The translations under genes and the position numbers were made by a program. DNA of 10,382 nucleotides. It comes from Candidatus Wildermuthbacteria bacterium. Lineage in GTDB: Bacteria; Patescibacteriota; Minisyncoccia; Minisyncoccales; UBA10102. The stretch lies in the NCBI GenBank assembly GCA_016177065.1, contig JACOVZ010000039.1:1-10382 (forward strand), given 5' to 3'. The notes under the pieces were generated by a model that was not told the origin of the DNA, did no database searches, and saw nothing but the letters and a program-made list of their open reading frames with translations. Below are positions 1 through 8,059 of this stretch, in pieces (the first letter of the stretch is position 1; every line of letters starts with the position of its first letter).

Positions 1-64
1 AATTGTGGATAAAGGTGGGGATAACTCACCTCAACTGTGGATAACTCGGCTAAACCAAGGATTC
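1..64 (+). promoter_or_regulatory. mraZ upstream control region with GTGG repeats and DnaA-box-like sites
   Basis: Seen: GTGGAT at 5-10, GTGGGG at 15-20 (10 bp apart) and GTGGAT at 37-42. Two perfect TGTGGATAA sequences (complement of the DnaA box TTATCCACA) lie at 4-12 and 36-44, with a one-mismatch version at 16-24. Known: MraZ represses its own operon by binding closely spaced TGG-containing direct repeats upstream of mraZ. Inference: the 10-bp-spaced GTGG repeats are candidate MraZ operators; the same bases could instead bind DnaA. No convincing -10 hexamer is visible, and the promoter may start left of the window. AAGGA at 57-61 is a weak, closely spaced ribosome site for the ATG at 65. 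Confidence 0.5.
35..60 (+). repeat. 26-bp repeat, copy 1 (upstream of mraZ)
   Basis: Matches 4348-4373 at 25 of 26 positions; the only difference is C47 versus T4360. It consists of a TGTGGATAA core followed by a 3' part ending CTAAACCAAGG. In this copy the repeat ends 4 nt before the mraZ start codon. It could be a shared promoter or operator element; no function can be proven from the sequence. Confidence 0.8.
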
Positions 65-496
65 ATGTTTATAGGCGAATATACATATTCATTGGATGAG
101 AAAAAAAGACTGGCAATTCCTTTGAAGTTCAGGGAATCTTTGGGAAAGAAAGCAGTGATCACGCGAGGGCTTGATCAATGCCTTTTTGTGTATTCCATGA
201 AAGAGTGGGAAACCTTGGCTGAAAAAATAAGCAAGCTTCCGCTCTCCCAGGCAGATGCCAGAGGATTTGGAAGATTGATGCTTACGGGAGCCATGGAAGT
301 GATGTTTGACAATCTGGGAAGAATTCTTGTTCCAGACTATCTGAAATCCTACGCAGCTCTTCAGAAAAAAGCCGTGGTGGCCGGAGTCTACAACCGCGTT
401 GAAGTATGGGATGAGCAAAAATGGGCAGAATACAAAGAGCGAACTGAAAAGGAAGTAGGGGATATCGCAGAGAGATTAAAAGAATTGAACCTGTAA
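65..496 (+). CDS. mraZ: MraZ transcriptional regulator / division cluster protein
   Basis: MraZ is a ring-forming DNA-binding protein that controls the division and cell wall (dcw) cluster it heads. The 143-aa product starts MFIGEY, the usual MraZ beginning, so the ATG at 65 is chosen over an in-frame GTG at 5 that would add 20 unconserved residues. The two SpoVT/AbrB-type half-repeats are visible: D11-E-K-K-R-L-A-I-P19 and D82-N-L-G-R-I-L-V-P90. Length is typical for the family. The stop is followed one base later by the rsmH start, the standard mraZ-rsmH order, so the two are surely cotranscribed. GTGG repeats upstream are candidate autoregulatory sites. The C-terminal tail is charged and helical-looking. 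Identification is firm. Confidence 0.96.
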   Translation: MFIGEYTYSLDEKKRLAIPLKFRESLGKKAVITRGLDQCLFVYSMKEWETLAEKISKLPLSQADARGFGRLMLTGAMEVMFDNLGRILVPDYLKSYAALQKKAVVAGVYNRVEVWDEQKWAEYKERTEKEVGDIAERLKELNL

Positions 497-497
497 T

Positions 498-1373
498 ATG
501 CACGTTCCAGTCCTCACGCAGAGAATCCTTGAGTTCTTGAATCCTCAGCCCAGCCAGAACTTCATTGATGCGACTGCCGGAGCAGGAGGGCATCTGAAAG
601 CAATTCTGGAAAAGACTGGGCCCAGAGGGAAGGTGCTGGCCATTGACTGGGATTCTGACGCATTAAAAAGAATACAGTCTGATCTTTCAGCAGATTTCAA
701 AAAGAGAACAGTGTTCGCCAATGATAATTTTGAGCATCTGCGGGAGATTGCAAAAAGAGAAAAGTTCAAAAGAGTGCAAGGCATACTCTTTGACATAGGG
801 CTTTCCTCAGACCAATTAGAGAACAGCCAGCGGGGATTCTCCTTTAAGAAAGACGAGGCGCTGGATATGAGGTTTAATCTTCAGCACGGCCTGGACGCGA
901 AAAAGATTCTGAACTTCTGGTCAAGACAGGACATTGAGAAAACCCTGAAAGAGTACGGAGAAGAGCAATTCGCGCCCCTCATCGCAAAGGCGATCGTTCA
1001 GAGAAGATCAGAGAAGGCGATTATTAAAACTTCAGACCTTGTAAAAATCATAGAAGACGCAACGCCCAAGTGGTATCACAGGAAAAAACTTCATCCGGCT
1101 ACCAAAACGTTCCAGGCTTTGAGAATCGCTGTAAACCACGAGCTTGAGGCGCTGCAAGAGGCGCTTCCCGAAGCAAGAGACATCCTGGAAAAAGGAGGAA
1201 GAGTGGCAGTCATATCGTTCCACTCTCTTGAAGACAGAATCGTGAAAAACTTCTTCAAACAAGATCAGGCGCTGAGAATAATCACCAAGAAGCCGATAAT
1301 CCCGAGCTTCCAGGAACAAAAGCTCAATCCAAGGTCGCGATCAGCAAAATTAAGAGTAGCAGAAAAAATATGA
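498..1373 (+). CDS. rsmH: 16S rRNA (cytosine(1402)-N4)-methyltransferase RsmH
   Basis: RsmH (MraW) transfers a methyl group from S-adenosylmethionine to N4 of C1402 in the decoding centre of 16S rRNA. The 291-aa protein begins HVPVLTQRILEFL, as in the family. The SAM-binding loop is DATAGAGGH (residues 24-32; DGTxGxGGH is more usual), followed by an acidic strand end at AIDWD (48-52). FDIGLSSDQL (98-107), RGFSF (112-116), HPATKTFQALRIAVN and VISFHSLEDRIVK are all RsmH signatures. No strong ribosome site precedes the ATG, and the gap to mraZ is one base, so translation is probably coupled. The TGA stop overlaps the next gene's ATG as ATGA. Length is slightly short but complete. Confidence 0.97.
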   Translation: MHVPVLTQRILEFLNPQPSQNFIDATAGAGGHLKAILEKTGPRGKVLAIDWDSDALKRIQSDLSADFKKRTVFANDNFEHLREIAKREKFKRVQGILFDIGLSSDQLENSQRGFSFKKDEALDMRFNLQHGLDAKKILNFWSRQDIEKTLKEYGEEQFAPLIAKAIVQRRSEKAIIKTSDLVKIIEDATPKWYHRKKLHPATKTFQALRIAVNHELEALQEALPEARDILEKGGRVAVISFHSLEDRIVKNFFKQDQALRIITKKPIIPSFQEQKLNPRSRSAKLRVAEKI

Positions 1374-1681
1374 GAAAAAGGGCATCCAAAAAATCAAAGA
1401 TTCTCTTCATGGCTCTCTGTTCTCTTTTTGCGTTGTTTGCGGGGTACATTTTCCAGGTGAATGCTTTGACCTCAAACGCATATGCCCTAACCAGAGCGGA
1501 AACAGAGGTTAAGAAGCTCTTGCAAGAGCAGAAAGACTTGGAAACTTCAAGGGCAAAAACATTCTCTTTTTCCAGCATGACGTCATTGGCGGAAAAACTT
1601 CAGTTTGAACGAGTAGGGGAAATACGGTATATTCAGGTCATATCAGGATCAGTCGCGCAGAGATCAAGCAGCAGCCAGTAA
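1370..1681 (+). CDS. ftsL: FtsL-like bitopic division protein
   Basis: A 103-aa protein with a basic N-terminus (RKRASKKSK), one membrane segment at about residues 11-31, then a helical, heptad-like stretch (about 36-58, AETEVKKLLQEQKDLE) and a short C-terminal part ending in polar serines. This is the build of FtsL, a bitopic protein that forms a coiled coil with FtsB/DivIC and links FtsI and FtsW at the septum. Sequence conservation in FtsL is too low for a motif-based call. The assignment rests on size, topology and its place between rsmH and ftsI, the usual position. Its ATG overlaps the rsmH TGA as ATGA. A DivIC/FtsB-like relative is the main alternative. Confidence 0.8.
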   Translation: MRKRASKKSKILFMALCSLFALFAGYIFQVNALTSNAYALTRAETEVKKLLQEQKDLETSRAKTFSFSSMTSLAEKLQFERVGEIRYIQVISGSVAQRSSSSQ

Positions 1682-1690
1682 TAGACATTC

Positions 1691-3358
1691 ATGAAAAATT
1701 GGAGGATGCATTTCATTGTCGCCCTGTTTTGCATTGCGGGCCTCGCCCTTGGAGGCCGTTTATTTTTTCTTCAAGTAGCGAACCACGGCTTTTATAAAGC
1801 CTTAGCCCAGGGACAGAGGATTTCTGCGTCCTTTGCAGAAGGCGAGCGAGGCAATATTTTCATGCGCGACAAGAACGGAGAGCTCGTTCTTCTTGCAACA
1901 AATCAGGAAACGCCCTATGCATTTGTCTCTCCGGCAGAGATTGAAGAAAGAGAACAGACATCAAAGACTCTTGCCCGGATACTTTCTCTCCCTGAGTCTG
2001 AAGTTCTTCAGGCTGTACAGAAAAAAGACAGTCTCTTTGAATTAATCAAAAGAAAGATAACGGAAGAGGAAAAATCCGCCATCCTTGAGGCGGACATGAA
2101 AGGAATGCATGTGGGGTTTGAAAGTCTCAGGTACTATCCGCAAGGATCCTTTGCTTCGCAGATTCTTGGGTTCGTGAACCAGGATGGATCGGGCCAATAC
2201 GGCGTTGAAGAATACGAAAACAATCTCTTGAGCGGAAAAGACGGCCTCCAGAAAAATGCCTTAAATCCCGCTGCCCAGCTCGTTTCAGCGCTCATCAATA
2301 CCAGCCAGGACGGATCAGATGTCATTCTCACCATTGACTACAATGTGCAATCCATGGCTGAAGCGCTTCTTGAGGAAGCTCAGGATGCTCTTGCAGTAAA
2401 AGAAGGAAGCATTATTGTCGCAGACCCAAAAACAGGAGCAATACTTGCCTTGGCCGAACTTCCAAGCTTTAATCCGAATGACTACGCAAGCATTTCCGAT
2501 TTCACCCTATTCCAGGGCGGATCTGTTGAAAAGCTGTTTGAGCCGGGATCCGTGTTCAAGGCAGTTACCATGGCTTCTGCCATTGACGAAGGAGCCATAA
2601 CTCCAGACACCGCGTATGAGGATACAGGGATGCTGAGAATAGGAGGGTATAAGATACTGAATTACGACAATAGGGTGTGGGGCGAAAGAACCATGAAAGA
2701 AGTCTTGCAATTTTCCATAAACACAGGAGCTGTGTTTGCAAAGGAACAGCTCGGCAACAGGAAATTCATGGAGTATGCAGAGAAATTCGGACTGTTCAGG
2801 CCCACGGGCATTGAACTTGCGGGAGAAGTGTACTCGCAAAATAAAGAGCTAAAGCAGGGGTATGAGATAAACCTTGCGAACGCGTCCTTTGGGCAAGGCA
2901 TTGAAATGACCGCTGTGCAGCTCCTCAGGGCATATATGGCCATTGCAAATTCAGGCAAAATGCTAGACCCCAGAATCACAGAGCAGGAGACCAAAGAAGA
3001 CTTTCTTCAGGTCATTTCTCCCCAAAGCGCTCTTACCACAACTTCAATGCTTGTTTCGGTGATTGAAGAAGGATACAGCAAGAAAGCGAAAATCCCGGGA
3101 TACTACATTGCGGGAAAAACAGGAACCGCCCAAATCGCATGGTCTGCTCTTGGAGTGAAAAAATCCGGATATTCAGACCAAACCGTGCAATCTTTCGTCG
3201 GATACGCCCCAGCCTACAACCCCCAGTTTCTCATTCTGGTGAAACTCAACAACCCTCAAGCTAAAACCGCGGAATACTCGGCAATGCCTCTTTTTAAAGA
3301 CTTGGCCAAGTATCTCATTGACTACCTTGAAATCCCACCGGATTATGAGGTAGAGTAG
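1691..3358 (+). CDS. ftsI: Penicillin-binding protein 2 / FtsI-type septal transpeptidase
   Basis: A class B penicillin-binding protein that cross-links septal peptidoglycan outside the membrane, anchored by one N-terminal membrane helix (about residues 7-27). Of 555 residues, roughly 40-200 form the PBP dimerisation domain and 240-550 the transpeptidase domain. The catalytic motifs are intact: S287-V-F-K290 (nucleophile serine and lysine), S342-I-N344, and K476-T-G-T479. No PASTA domain follows, unlike SpoVD/PBP2X. The start at 1691 is 9 nt after the ftsL stop; an ATG at 1706 is possible but would remove the basic residues before the membrane helix. No clear ribosome site is seen. It is the last protein gene of this short dcw cluster; murE, mraY and ftsW do not follow here. 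Confidence 0.95.
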   Translation: MKNWRMHFIVALFCIAGLALGGRLFFLQVANHGFYKALAQGQRISASFAEGERGNIFMRDKNGELVLLATNQETPYAFVSPAEIEEREQTSKTLARILSLPESEVLQAVQKKDSLFELIKRKITEEEKSAILEADMKGMHVGFESLRYYPQGSFASQILGFVNQDGSGQYGVEEYENNLLSGKDGLQKNALNPAAQLVSALINTSQDGSDVILTIDYNVQSMAEALLEEAQDALAVKEGSIIVADPKTGAILALAELPSFNPNDYASISDFTLFQGGSVEKLFEPGSVFKAVTMASAIDEGAITPDTAYEDTGMLRIGGYKILNYDNRVWGERTMKEVLQFSINTGAVFAKEQLGNRKFMEYAEKFGLFRPTGIELAGEVYSQNKELKQGYEINLANASFGQGIEMTAVQLLRAYMAIANSGKMLDPRITEQETKEDFLQVISPQSALTTTSMLVSVIEEGYSKKAKIPGYYIAGKTGTAQIAWSALGVKKSGYSDQTVQSFVGYAPAYNPQFLILVKLNNPQAKTAEYSAMPLFKDLAKYLIDYLEIPPDYEVE

Positions 3359-3375
3359 AAAAGCAGTTTGTTTTT

Positions 3376-3450
3376 GGCCCCATCGTCTAGCCTGGTCTAG
3401 GACACAAGATTCTCATTCTTGGAACAGCGGTTCAAATCCGCTTGGGGCCG
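3376..3450 (+). tRNA. tRNA-Glu (anticodon CTC)
   Basis: A full cloverleaf can be drawn. Acceptor GGCCCCA (3376-3382) pairs with TGGGGCC (3443-3449), with discriminator G3450. The D-arm is at 3385-3403. Anticodon stem CAAGA (3405-3409) pairs with TCTTG (3417-3421) around loop TTCTCAT, giving anticodon CTC at 3412-3414, which reads GAG. T-arm AGCGG/CCGCT encloses TTCAAAT (3426-3442). CCA is not encoded (CCT follows), so a CCA-adding enzyme is needed. It starts 17 nt after the ftsI stop with no separate promoter visible, so it may be processed from the division transcript. Confidence 0.95.
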
Positions 3451-3452
3451 CC

Positions 3453-3488
3453 TTGACTTTTTAATCAGTATATTTCAAAGTGTACATA
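3453..3488 (+). promoter_or_regulatory. Promoter-like leader of the 63-aa gene
   Basis: TTGACT at 3453-3458 is a good -35 hexamer, but no good -10 lies 17 bp away. TATATT (3469-3474) and TGTACATA (3481-3488) follow. The same three blocks at the same spacing precede the next gene (3798-3833), which supports a regulatory role more than either sequence does alone. The exact promoter is not resolved. Confidence 0.4.
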
Positions 3489-3527
3489 TAAACGAGTTCT
3501 ACTCAGCATCTAAGAAAGGGGTGAATA

Positions 3528-3719
3528 ATGGCATCATACTGGCTCCGATACGAATGGAGTAAGAATGGAAAAAACTTGGGAACAAATATGGTGAATTTCA
3601 ATGCATCTTCAGATGAAGAAGCAAAAGAAAAGGCTCAGCAATTCATGAGAGATTTCCGGGAAAACGATCCTCCGCCAGACATAAAATATATTTACCTCCA
3701 GACCCTAAGGGAAGTCTAG
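3528..3719 (+). CDS. Small hypothetical protein (63 aa)
   Basis: I do not recognise this protein. The 63 residues contain an N-terminal aromatic, strand-like stretch (SYWLRYEWSKNG), a charged helix (about 29-45, DEEAKEKAQQFMRDF) and a C-terminal strand-like stretch (IKYIYLQTL). This suggests a compact soluble beta-alpha-beta domain, with no cysteine and no membrane segment. Coding status is well supported: AAAGGGGTG at 3515-3523 is a strong Shine-Dalgarno sequence 4 nt before the ATG, a promoter-like leader lies upstream, and a clear intrinsic terminator follows 42 nt after the stop. It is therefore a single-gene transcription unit. Confidence 0.8.
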   Translation: MASYWLRYEWSKNGKNLGTNMVNFNASSDEEAKEKAQQFMRDFRENDPPPDIKYIYLQTLREV

Positions 3720-3761
3720 CTTCCAAAGCAAGTTGAAGAACAAGGAAGATTTATCTTTTAT

Positions 3762-3789
3762 AGCCTACTAGTGATAGTAGGCTTTTTTT
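3762..3789 (+). terminator. Intrinsic terminator after the 63-aa gene
   Basis: A perfect 9-bp stem, AGCCTACTA (3762-3770) with TAGTAGGCT (3775-3783), closes a GTGA tetraloop and runs directly into six further T residues (3784-3789). This is a textbook rho-independent terminator on the + strand. Confidence 0.93.
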
Positions 3790-3797
3790 GAACCGCC

Positions 3798-3833
3798 TTG
3801 ACTTCTTTGTCTATATATTCTACTTTGTGCATA
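3798..3833 (+). promoter_or_regulatory. Promoter-like leader of the zinc-ribbon gene
   Basis: TTGACT at 3798-3803 lies 17 bp before TACTTT (3821-3826), a weak -10. TATATT (3814-3819) and TGTGCATA (3826-3833) repeat the layout seen at 3453-3488 with identical offsets, about 25 of 36 positions being the same. Confidence 0.45.
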
Positions 3834-3866
3834 AGTTGAACAAGCACATAAGGAAGGAGGCAATAC

Positions 3867-4289
3867 TTGAGAAAGTCATCTAAAGCAAGAGCTCAAAGAG
3901 ACAAAAGGGGACGCGAAAAATGTTCTGAGTGCGGAAAGCCAAAGTTTGTCATGCATTTGCGGCTTCATCCAAAGAGCAAGAAACTGCTTTGCAAGAGATG
4001 CTTTGAAAACACAAAGAAACAAAAAGTGCCTCTTTCAATACACTCGGGAAACGGAAATCTTGCTCCGGAAATTGCGGAAGTGACGCCTTGCGTGGACAAA
4101 AAAACACACGAGAAATACAAAGCGCATCACTGGCTTATTGACACTCCTCAGGGCCCCGTGAGCAAGGGGATATGCAAGCAATGCGGAAAGGAAGCTGAAT
4201 TCAAAAACGCGCTTCCTTCCGACTATATGACTTGGCAAGAATTCCAAGAAGAAAGAGCAAAGGCTCTCTTCAAAATTGGCATATCGTAA
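3867..4289 (+). CDS. Zinc-ribbon protein of unknown function (140 aa, TTG start)
   Basis: A small basic protein with two likely metal-binding modules. The first is C19-x2-C22 and C42-x2-C45, a zinc ribbon in a lysine/arginine-rich N-terminal half. The second is H87-H88-W near C103-x2-C106 followed by EFKN, a pattern (H-W, then G-I-C-x2-C-G, then EF-N) that I associate with small putative nucleic-acid-binding proteins of several bacterial phyla; the association is from memory. The start is TTG at 3867: a perfect AAGGAGG (3854-3860) stands 6 nt upstream and no ATG competes. It has its own leader and a terminator behind it. DNA or RNA binding is likely but not shown. Confidence 0.82.
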   Translation: MRKSSKARAQRDKRGREKCSECGKPKFVMHLRLHPKSKKLLCKRCFENTKKQKVPLSIHSGNGNLAPEIAEVTPCVDKKTHEKYKAHHWLIDTPQGPVSKGICKQCGKEAEFKNALPSDYMTWQEFQEERAKALFKIGIS

Positions 4290-4305
4290 TCGTCTCCAAA
4301 AGAAC

Positions 4306-4345
4306 AAGCCCTCCTTCAACGCGTGAGAGAGGGCTTTATATTTTA
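4306..4345 (+). terminator. Probable intrinsic terminator after the zinc-ribbon gene
   Basis: AAGCCCTC (4306-4313) pairs with GAGGGCTT (4329-4336). The stem extends inward, after one mismatch, through TTCA/TGAG around an ACGCG loop. The tail TATATTTT is T-rich but broken, so efficiency is uncertain. Confidence 0.75.
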
Positions 4346-4347
4346 AC

Positions 4348-4373
4348 CTGTGGATAACTTGGCTAAACCAAGG
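4348..4373 (+). repeat. 26-bp repeat, copy 2 (upstream of the ATPase gene)
   Basis: This copy matches 35-60 at 25 of 26 positions and contains a perfect TGTGGATAA (4349-4357). Here the 3' part also forms a short inverted repeat, CTTGG-CTAAA-CCAAG, which the mraZ copy breaks by its single difference. The repeat fills the space between the weak -35 and the -10 of the ATPase promoter. Confidence 0.8.
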
Positions 4374-4379
4374 TACAAT
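4351..4379 (+). promoter_or_regulatory. Promoter of the ATPase-rmuC operon, probably leaderless
   Basis: TGGATA (4351-4356, 4 of 6 to TTGACA), a 17-bp spacer, and TACAAT (4374-4379, 5 of 6 to TATAAT). Initiation 7 nt after the -10 would fall on A4386, the first base of the ATG. AAGG at 4370-4373 is 12 nt from the ATG, too far for a normal ribosome site, so translation may start on a leaderless mRNA. Confidence 0.6.
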
Positions 4380-4385
4380 TGAAAT

Positions 4386-7001
4386 ATGCAATCAATGGAA
4401 GAACACGAGTGGCACGCCCTTTCCCTTGAGGAAACAGCGCGCATTTTAGAAACAGACATTCAAAAAGGGCTCTCTGAAGACGAGGCCAAAGGAAAGAGGA
4501 AGCAATACGGAAAGAACGCGCTTCCCGAAGAACAAATTCCGTCTAGGCTGCGGATTTTTCTGGGCCAGCTCAAAAGCCCTCTTGTTTTAATCCTTGTATT
4601 CGCTGGAATCATTACCCTGTTTCTGCGAGACTACACAGACTCTGTTGTGATATGGAGCGCTGTGCTCTTGAACTCTCTCGTGGGATATGTGCAGGAATAC
4701 CGGGCGACAAAAGCATTAACCGAGCTCAAAAAGGCGCTCAAGGTAAAGGCGCTTGTTTTGCGCAATGGGAATGAAAAAGAGATCCCCCAGGAAGATCTGG
4801 TGCCAGGAGACCTCATACTTTTAAAGCCCGGAAAGAAGGTTCCGGCAGACGCAAGAATCGTTCAGGCCTGGGAACTGAAAATCCAGGAAGCTGTTTTGAC
4901 AGGAGAATGGATAGCTTCCAGAAAGGCGAGCAGCATCCTTTCAAAAGACGCTCAGCTTGCAGACAGGGAAAACATGGCGTTCATGGGAAGCATTGTGGAA
5001 GAAGGCGAAGGCAGAGCCATTGTGGTTGGCACTGGACTGCATACGGAAATAGGCAAGGTTGCTTCTCTGGTAAAAGGGATCAAAGAAGCTGAAACTCCCT
5101 ACCAGGCGCGCCTTGGCAGGTTTTCCCGCATTATTGGAAGAATCATAGCCCTTCTTGCCCTTGCCATATTCCTGGAAGGAATCCTTGCAGGGAGAATGTT
5201 TTCTGAAATGTTCACGGTGGCGGTAGCCGTTGCCGTAGGAGCCATACCAGAAGGGCTTCCTGTTGCCATTACCGCAACCCTTGCCATTGGCATGAGAAGA
5301 ATGCTCAGAGAAGGGGGACTTGTAAGGAATCTTGCTTCCACTGAAACCCTGGGAAGCACGTCTGTCATTGCCACAGACAAGACATTGACTCTCACAGAAG
5401 GAACCATGGCAGTGGAGGAAATATTCACTCTTAATCCAGCAGAGAAAGAGCTCGCCCTTACTATAGGAGCTTTAACAAGCGAAGCATTCGTGGAAAATCC
5501 TGAAACAGCGCTTGAGAAGCGGGTGGTCAAGGGCCGGCCAACAGACAAGGCCCTGCTTCAAGCAGCCATGGATGTTGGGATCACCAGGGCAGAGCTTGAA
5601 AAAACAATGGCTCTTGTGGGAACCATTCCGTTTGAATCTGAAAAGAAATATTCAGCGGCATTTTACAAAACAGCAGATGCAGTGCGGGCTTCTGTGCTTG
5701 GAGCTCCCGAAATCATGCTGTCTCTTTCCTCAGGGCTTTCCAGGCAAGAGGTTGAAACTATTGAGCAGAAACTCAGGGAAACTGCAAGCAAAGGATTGAG
5801 AGTCATTGCAGTGGGAGAAAAGATATTCAATGCCAGCACGTTCCCTTACCAGGATCATACGACTATAGAATTAAACGGAATAAGGCTTGTGGGAATCATT
5901 TCTCTCAAAGATCCCGTGCGCAAAGGGGTCAAGGAAGCCATTCAAAACGCAAAGCAAGCTGGCATTAAAACCATTATTGTTACGGGAGACCATGTATTAA
6001 CAGCCGCTGCCGTAGCAAAAGAGCTTGGCATTGACGGCCACCCTCATGAATTCATTGAAGGGAAAGATCTTGAGAAGCTGTCTGATGAAGACTTCGCAAA
6101 GAAACTGGATGAATTGAAAGTATATGCAAGAGTGGAGCCAAGCCACAAGCTGAGAATTATTGAGGCCTGGCAGAAAAAGGGAGAAATCATTGCAATGACA
6201 GGAGACGGAATCAATGACGCTCCGGCCCTAAAAAGAGCAGACATTGGTATTGCTTTGGGATCTGGCACAGATGTGGCAAAAGAAGTAGGGGATCTGGTGC
6301 TTATCGGAGACAAGTTTTCCATTATTCCTTTAGCCATTAAAGAAGGAAGAGTCATTATTGACAACATACGCAAGGTTATCACGTATATGCTTTCAGGGTC
6401 TTTCACAGAAACCATTCTTATCGGAACAAGCATTCTCATGGGGCTCCCTTTGCCTGTTACCGCGGCCCAGATTCTTTGGGTAAACCTTGTGGAAGATGGC
6501 CTGCCTGGCATTGCCTTAACCTTTGAAAAAGGAGAGAAAGACGTGATGAAAAGGAAGCCTGAAGGCAAGAACATCGCTCTTATGACTGCTCCTATGAAGA
6601 TTATCATCTTTGCCATAGGCATTCTTACAGATCTCATGCTCCTTGGAATCTTCGTGTTTCTCCATTTTTTCACAGACTATTCCCTAGAACATATTAGAAC
6701 CATTGTGTTTGTCGGGCTTGCCGTGAACTCTTTGCTGTACGTATTCTCCTGCAAGAACCTGCACCAGAACATCTGGAAATACAATCCTTTCTCAAACCAT
6801 TACCTTACAGGAAGCGTTGCATTGGCATTCCTTTTGCTTCTGACTCCCATTTACATTCCCTTTATGCAAAATCTATTCGGAACAGTTCCTCTTGCTCTGC
6901 AAGACTGGATAATGCTTTTGGGGCTTGCGTTTTTGAACGTATTTCTCATTGAAGCCGTGAAGCTGTTCTTCGTAAGGAAAGATGGTATATTGAAAGCATG
7001 A
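4386..7001 (+). CDS. P-type cation-transporting ATPase (P2/Ca2+-ATPase-like) with altered signature motif
   Basis: An ion pump driven by ATP through an aspartyl-phosphate intermediate. The 871-aa order is complete: N-terminal cation-ATPase domain (about 5-60), two membrane helices, actuator domain with T172-G-E174, two more helices with PEGLP in the fourth, phosphorylation site D331, nucleotide domain with FESEKK, IVTGD, G606-D-G-I-N-D-A-P613, then about six C-terminal helices. WVNLVEDGLP in helix 6 and an E at the SERCA E771 position in helix 5 suggest a divalent-cation pump of P2 type; the ion is not proven. Oddities: the phosphorylation motif reads DKTLTLT, not DKTGTLT (L334, codon TTG at 5385-5387); the actuator has TGEW, not TGES; the nucleotide domain has LGAPE, not KGAPE. 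The frame is otherwise intact. The stop overlaps rmuC as ATGA. Confidence 0.93.
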   Translation: MQSMEEHEWHALSLEETARILETDIQKGLSEDEAKGKRKQYGKNALPEEQIPSRLRIFLGQLKSPLVLILVFAGIITLFLRDYTDSVVIWSAVLLNSLVGYVQEYRATKALTELKKALKVKALVLRNGNEKEIPQEDLVPGDLILLKPGKKVPADARIVQAWELKIQEAVLTGEWIASRKASSILSKDAQLADRENMAFMGSIVEEGEGRAIVVGTGLHTEIGKVASLVKGIKEAETPYQARLGRFSRIIGRIIALLALAIFLEGILAGRMFSEMFTVAVAVAVGAIPEGLPVAITATLAIGMRRMLREGGLVRNLASTETLGSTSVIATDKTLTLTEGTMAVEEIFTLNPAEKELALTIGALTSEAFVENPETALEKRVVKGRPTDKALLQAAMDVGITRAELEKTMALVGTIPFESEKKYSAAFYKTADAVRASVLGAPEIMLSLSSGLSRQEVETIEQKLRETASKGLRVIAVGEKIFNASTFPYQDHTTIELNGIRLVGIISLKDPVRKGVKEAIQNAKQAGIKTIIVTGDHVLTAAAVAKELGIDGHPHEFIEGKDLEKLSDEDFAKKLDELKVYARVEPSHKLRIIEAWQKKGEIIAMTGDGINDAPALKRADIGIALGSGTDVAKEVGDLVLIGDKFSIIPLAIKEGRVIIDNIRKVITYMLSGSFTETILIGTSILMGLPLPVTAAQILWVNLVEDGLPGIALTFEKGEKDVMKRKPEGKNIALMTAPMKIIIFAIGILTDLMLLGIFVFLHFFTDYSLEHIRTIVFVGLAVNSLLYVFSCKNLHQNIWKYNPFSNHYLTGSVALAFLLLLTPIYIPFMQNLFGTVPLALQDWIMLLGLAFLNVFLIEAVKLFFVRKDGILKA

Positions 7002-8029
7002 TTGAAGCAATTCTCATTGGGATTATTGTTGTTCTGGCAATAGCTGTCTTTTTTCTCATTCTCCAGAAAATCAAACAGCCTGAGTCTTCAAACTTCTTAA
7101 TGATCCAGAACCAACTTCAAGATCTCAGGAAAACCGTAGACCAGAAGCTTGGCATGTCATCTGCCATGTTTCAGCAGCAGTTCAAGCAGAGCGCGAATAT
7201 TATCAAAGAAGTTACGGAAAAACTCACGCGGCTTGATGAGACCAACAAGCAGGTCTTGAACTTTTCAGACCAGCTCCAGCATCTTCAGGACATTCTCAAG
7301 AACCCCAAGCAACGGGGAGTGCTTGGAGAATACTATCTGGAAACAGTGCTCAAGAACGTTCTGCCGCCTGAATCCTATAAAATGCAGTATGAGTTCAAAG
7401 ACGGAACCATGGTAGACGCCGCCATATTCGTTAAAAACAAAATCATTCCCATTGATTCAAAATTCTCTCTTGAAAACTACAACAGGATTGTAGAAACCAG
7501 GGACGAGGAGGAAAAGGAGCGGTTTGAGAAGATCTTCAAGCAGGATTTAAAAACAAGAATTGACGAAACCTCAAAGTACGTAAAGCCCCAAGAGGGGACT
7601 ATGGATTTTGCGTTCATGTTCATTCCGGCAGAAGCTGTGTTCTACGACCTTCTGGTGAACAAGGTGGGAGCGGTTGAAACCCAAGACCTCATTCAGTATG
7701 CCATTAATGAAAAGCATGTGATTATCGTGTCTCCAACTTCGTTCCTTGCGTACCTTCAGACCGTGCTTCAGGGCCTTAGAGCATTGCAGATTGAGGAATC
7801 CGCCAAGGAGATACGAAAGAAAGTGGAAGATCTGGGAAGGCATATTGGAAGCTATGAGACCTACATGAAGAAATTAGGGAATCATCTTGGCACCACCGTG
7901 AACACCTACAACACAGCCTACAAAGAGCTTGGGAAAATAGACAAAGATGTGCTCAAGATCTCTGGCAAATCAAACGAGGTTGAAGCGCTTGAAATTGACC
8001 GCCCAAAAACAGAAGAAGAGCAGGGTTGA
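6998..8029 (+). CDS. rmuC: RmuC family DNA recombination/nuclease-like protein
   Basis: RmuC proteins limit DNA inversions and rearrangements in E. coli and carry a predicted PD-(D/E)xK nuclease fold; their biochemistry is poorly defined. The 343-aa protein has an N-terminal membrane helix (about 3-23), a coiled-coil region (about 35-100) and the RmuC core. Core hallmarks are GVLGE (107-111), D140 in MVDAAIF, and PID153-S-K155, giving E111, D140, D153 and K155 as candidate active-site residues. FAFMFIPAEAVFYDLL and VIIVSPTSFLAYLQTV are typical of the family. The ATG overlaps the ATPase TGA (ATGA), so translation is coupled. The stop codon overlaps the -35 of the promoter for the following array. 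Confidence 0.93.
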   Translation: MIEAILIGIIVVLAIAVFFLILQKIKQPESSNFLMIQNQLQDLRKTVDQKLGMSSAMFQQQFKQSANIIKEVTEKLTRLDETNKQVLNFSDQLQHLQDILKNPKQRGVLGEYYLETVLKNVLPPESYKMQYEFKDGTMVDAAIFVKNKIIPIDSKFSLENYNRIVETRDEEEKERFEKIFKQDLKTRIDETSKYVKPQEGTMDFAFMFIPAEAVFYDLLVNKVGAVETQDLIQYAINEKHVIIVSPTSFLAYLQTVLQGLRALQIEESAKEIRKKVEDLGRHIGSYETYMKKLGNHLGTTVNTYNTAYKELGKIDKDVLKISGKSNEVEALEIDRPKTEEEQG

Positions 8030-8054
8030 CAACTCATATACTTTATAGTATATA
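8026..8054 (+). promoter_or_regulatory. Strong promoter for the hairpin array and IS110-like gene
   Basis: A perfect TTGACA (8026-8031) overlaps the rmuC TGA stop. After a 17-bp spacer comes TATATA (8049-8054). Initiation 6-7 nt downstream falls at about 8060-8061, the first bases of the first hairpin (8060), so the transcript would begin with structured RNA. Confidence 0.75.
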
Positions 8055-8059
8055 TCTCT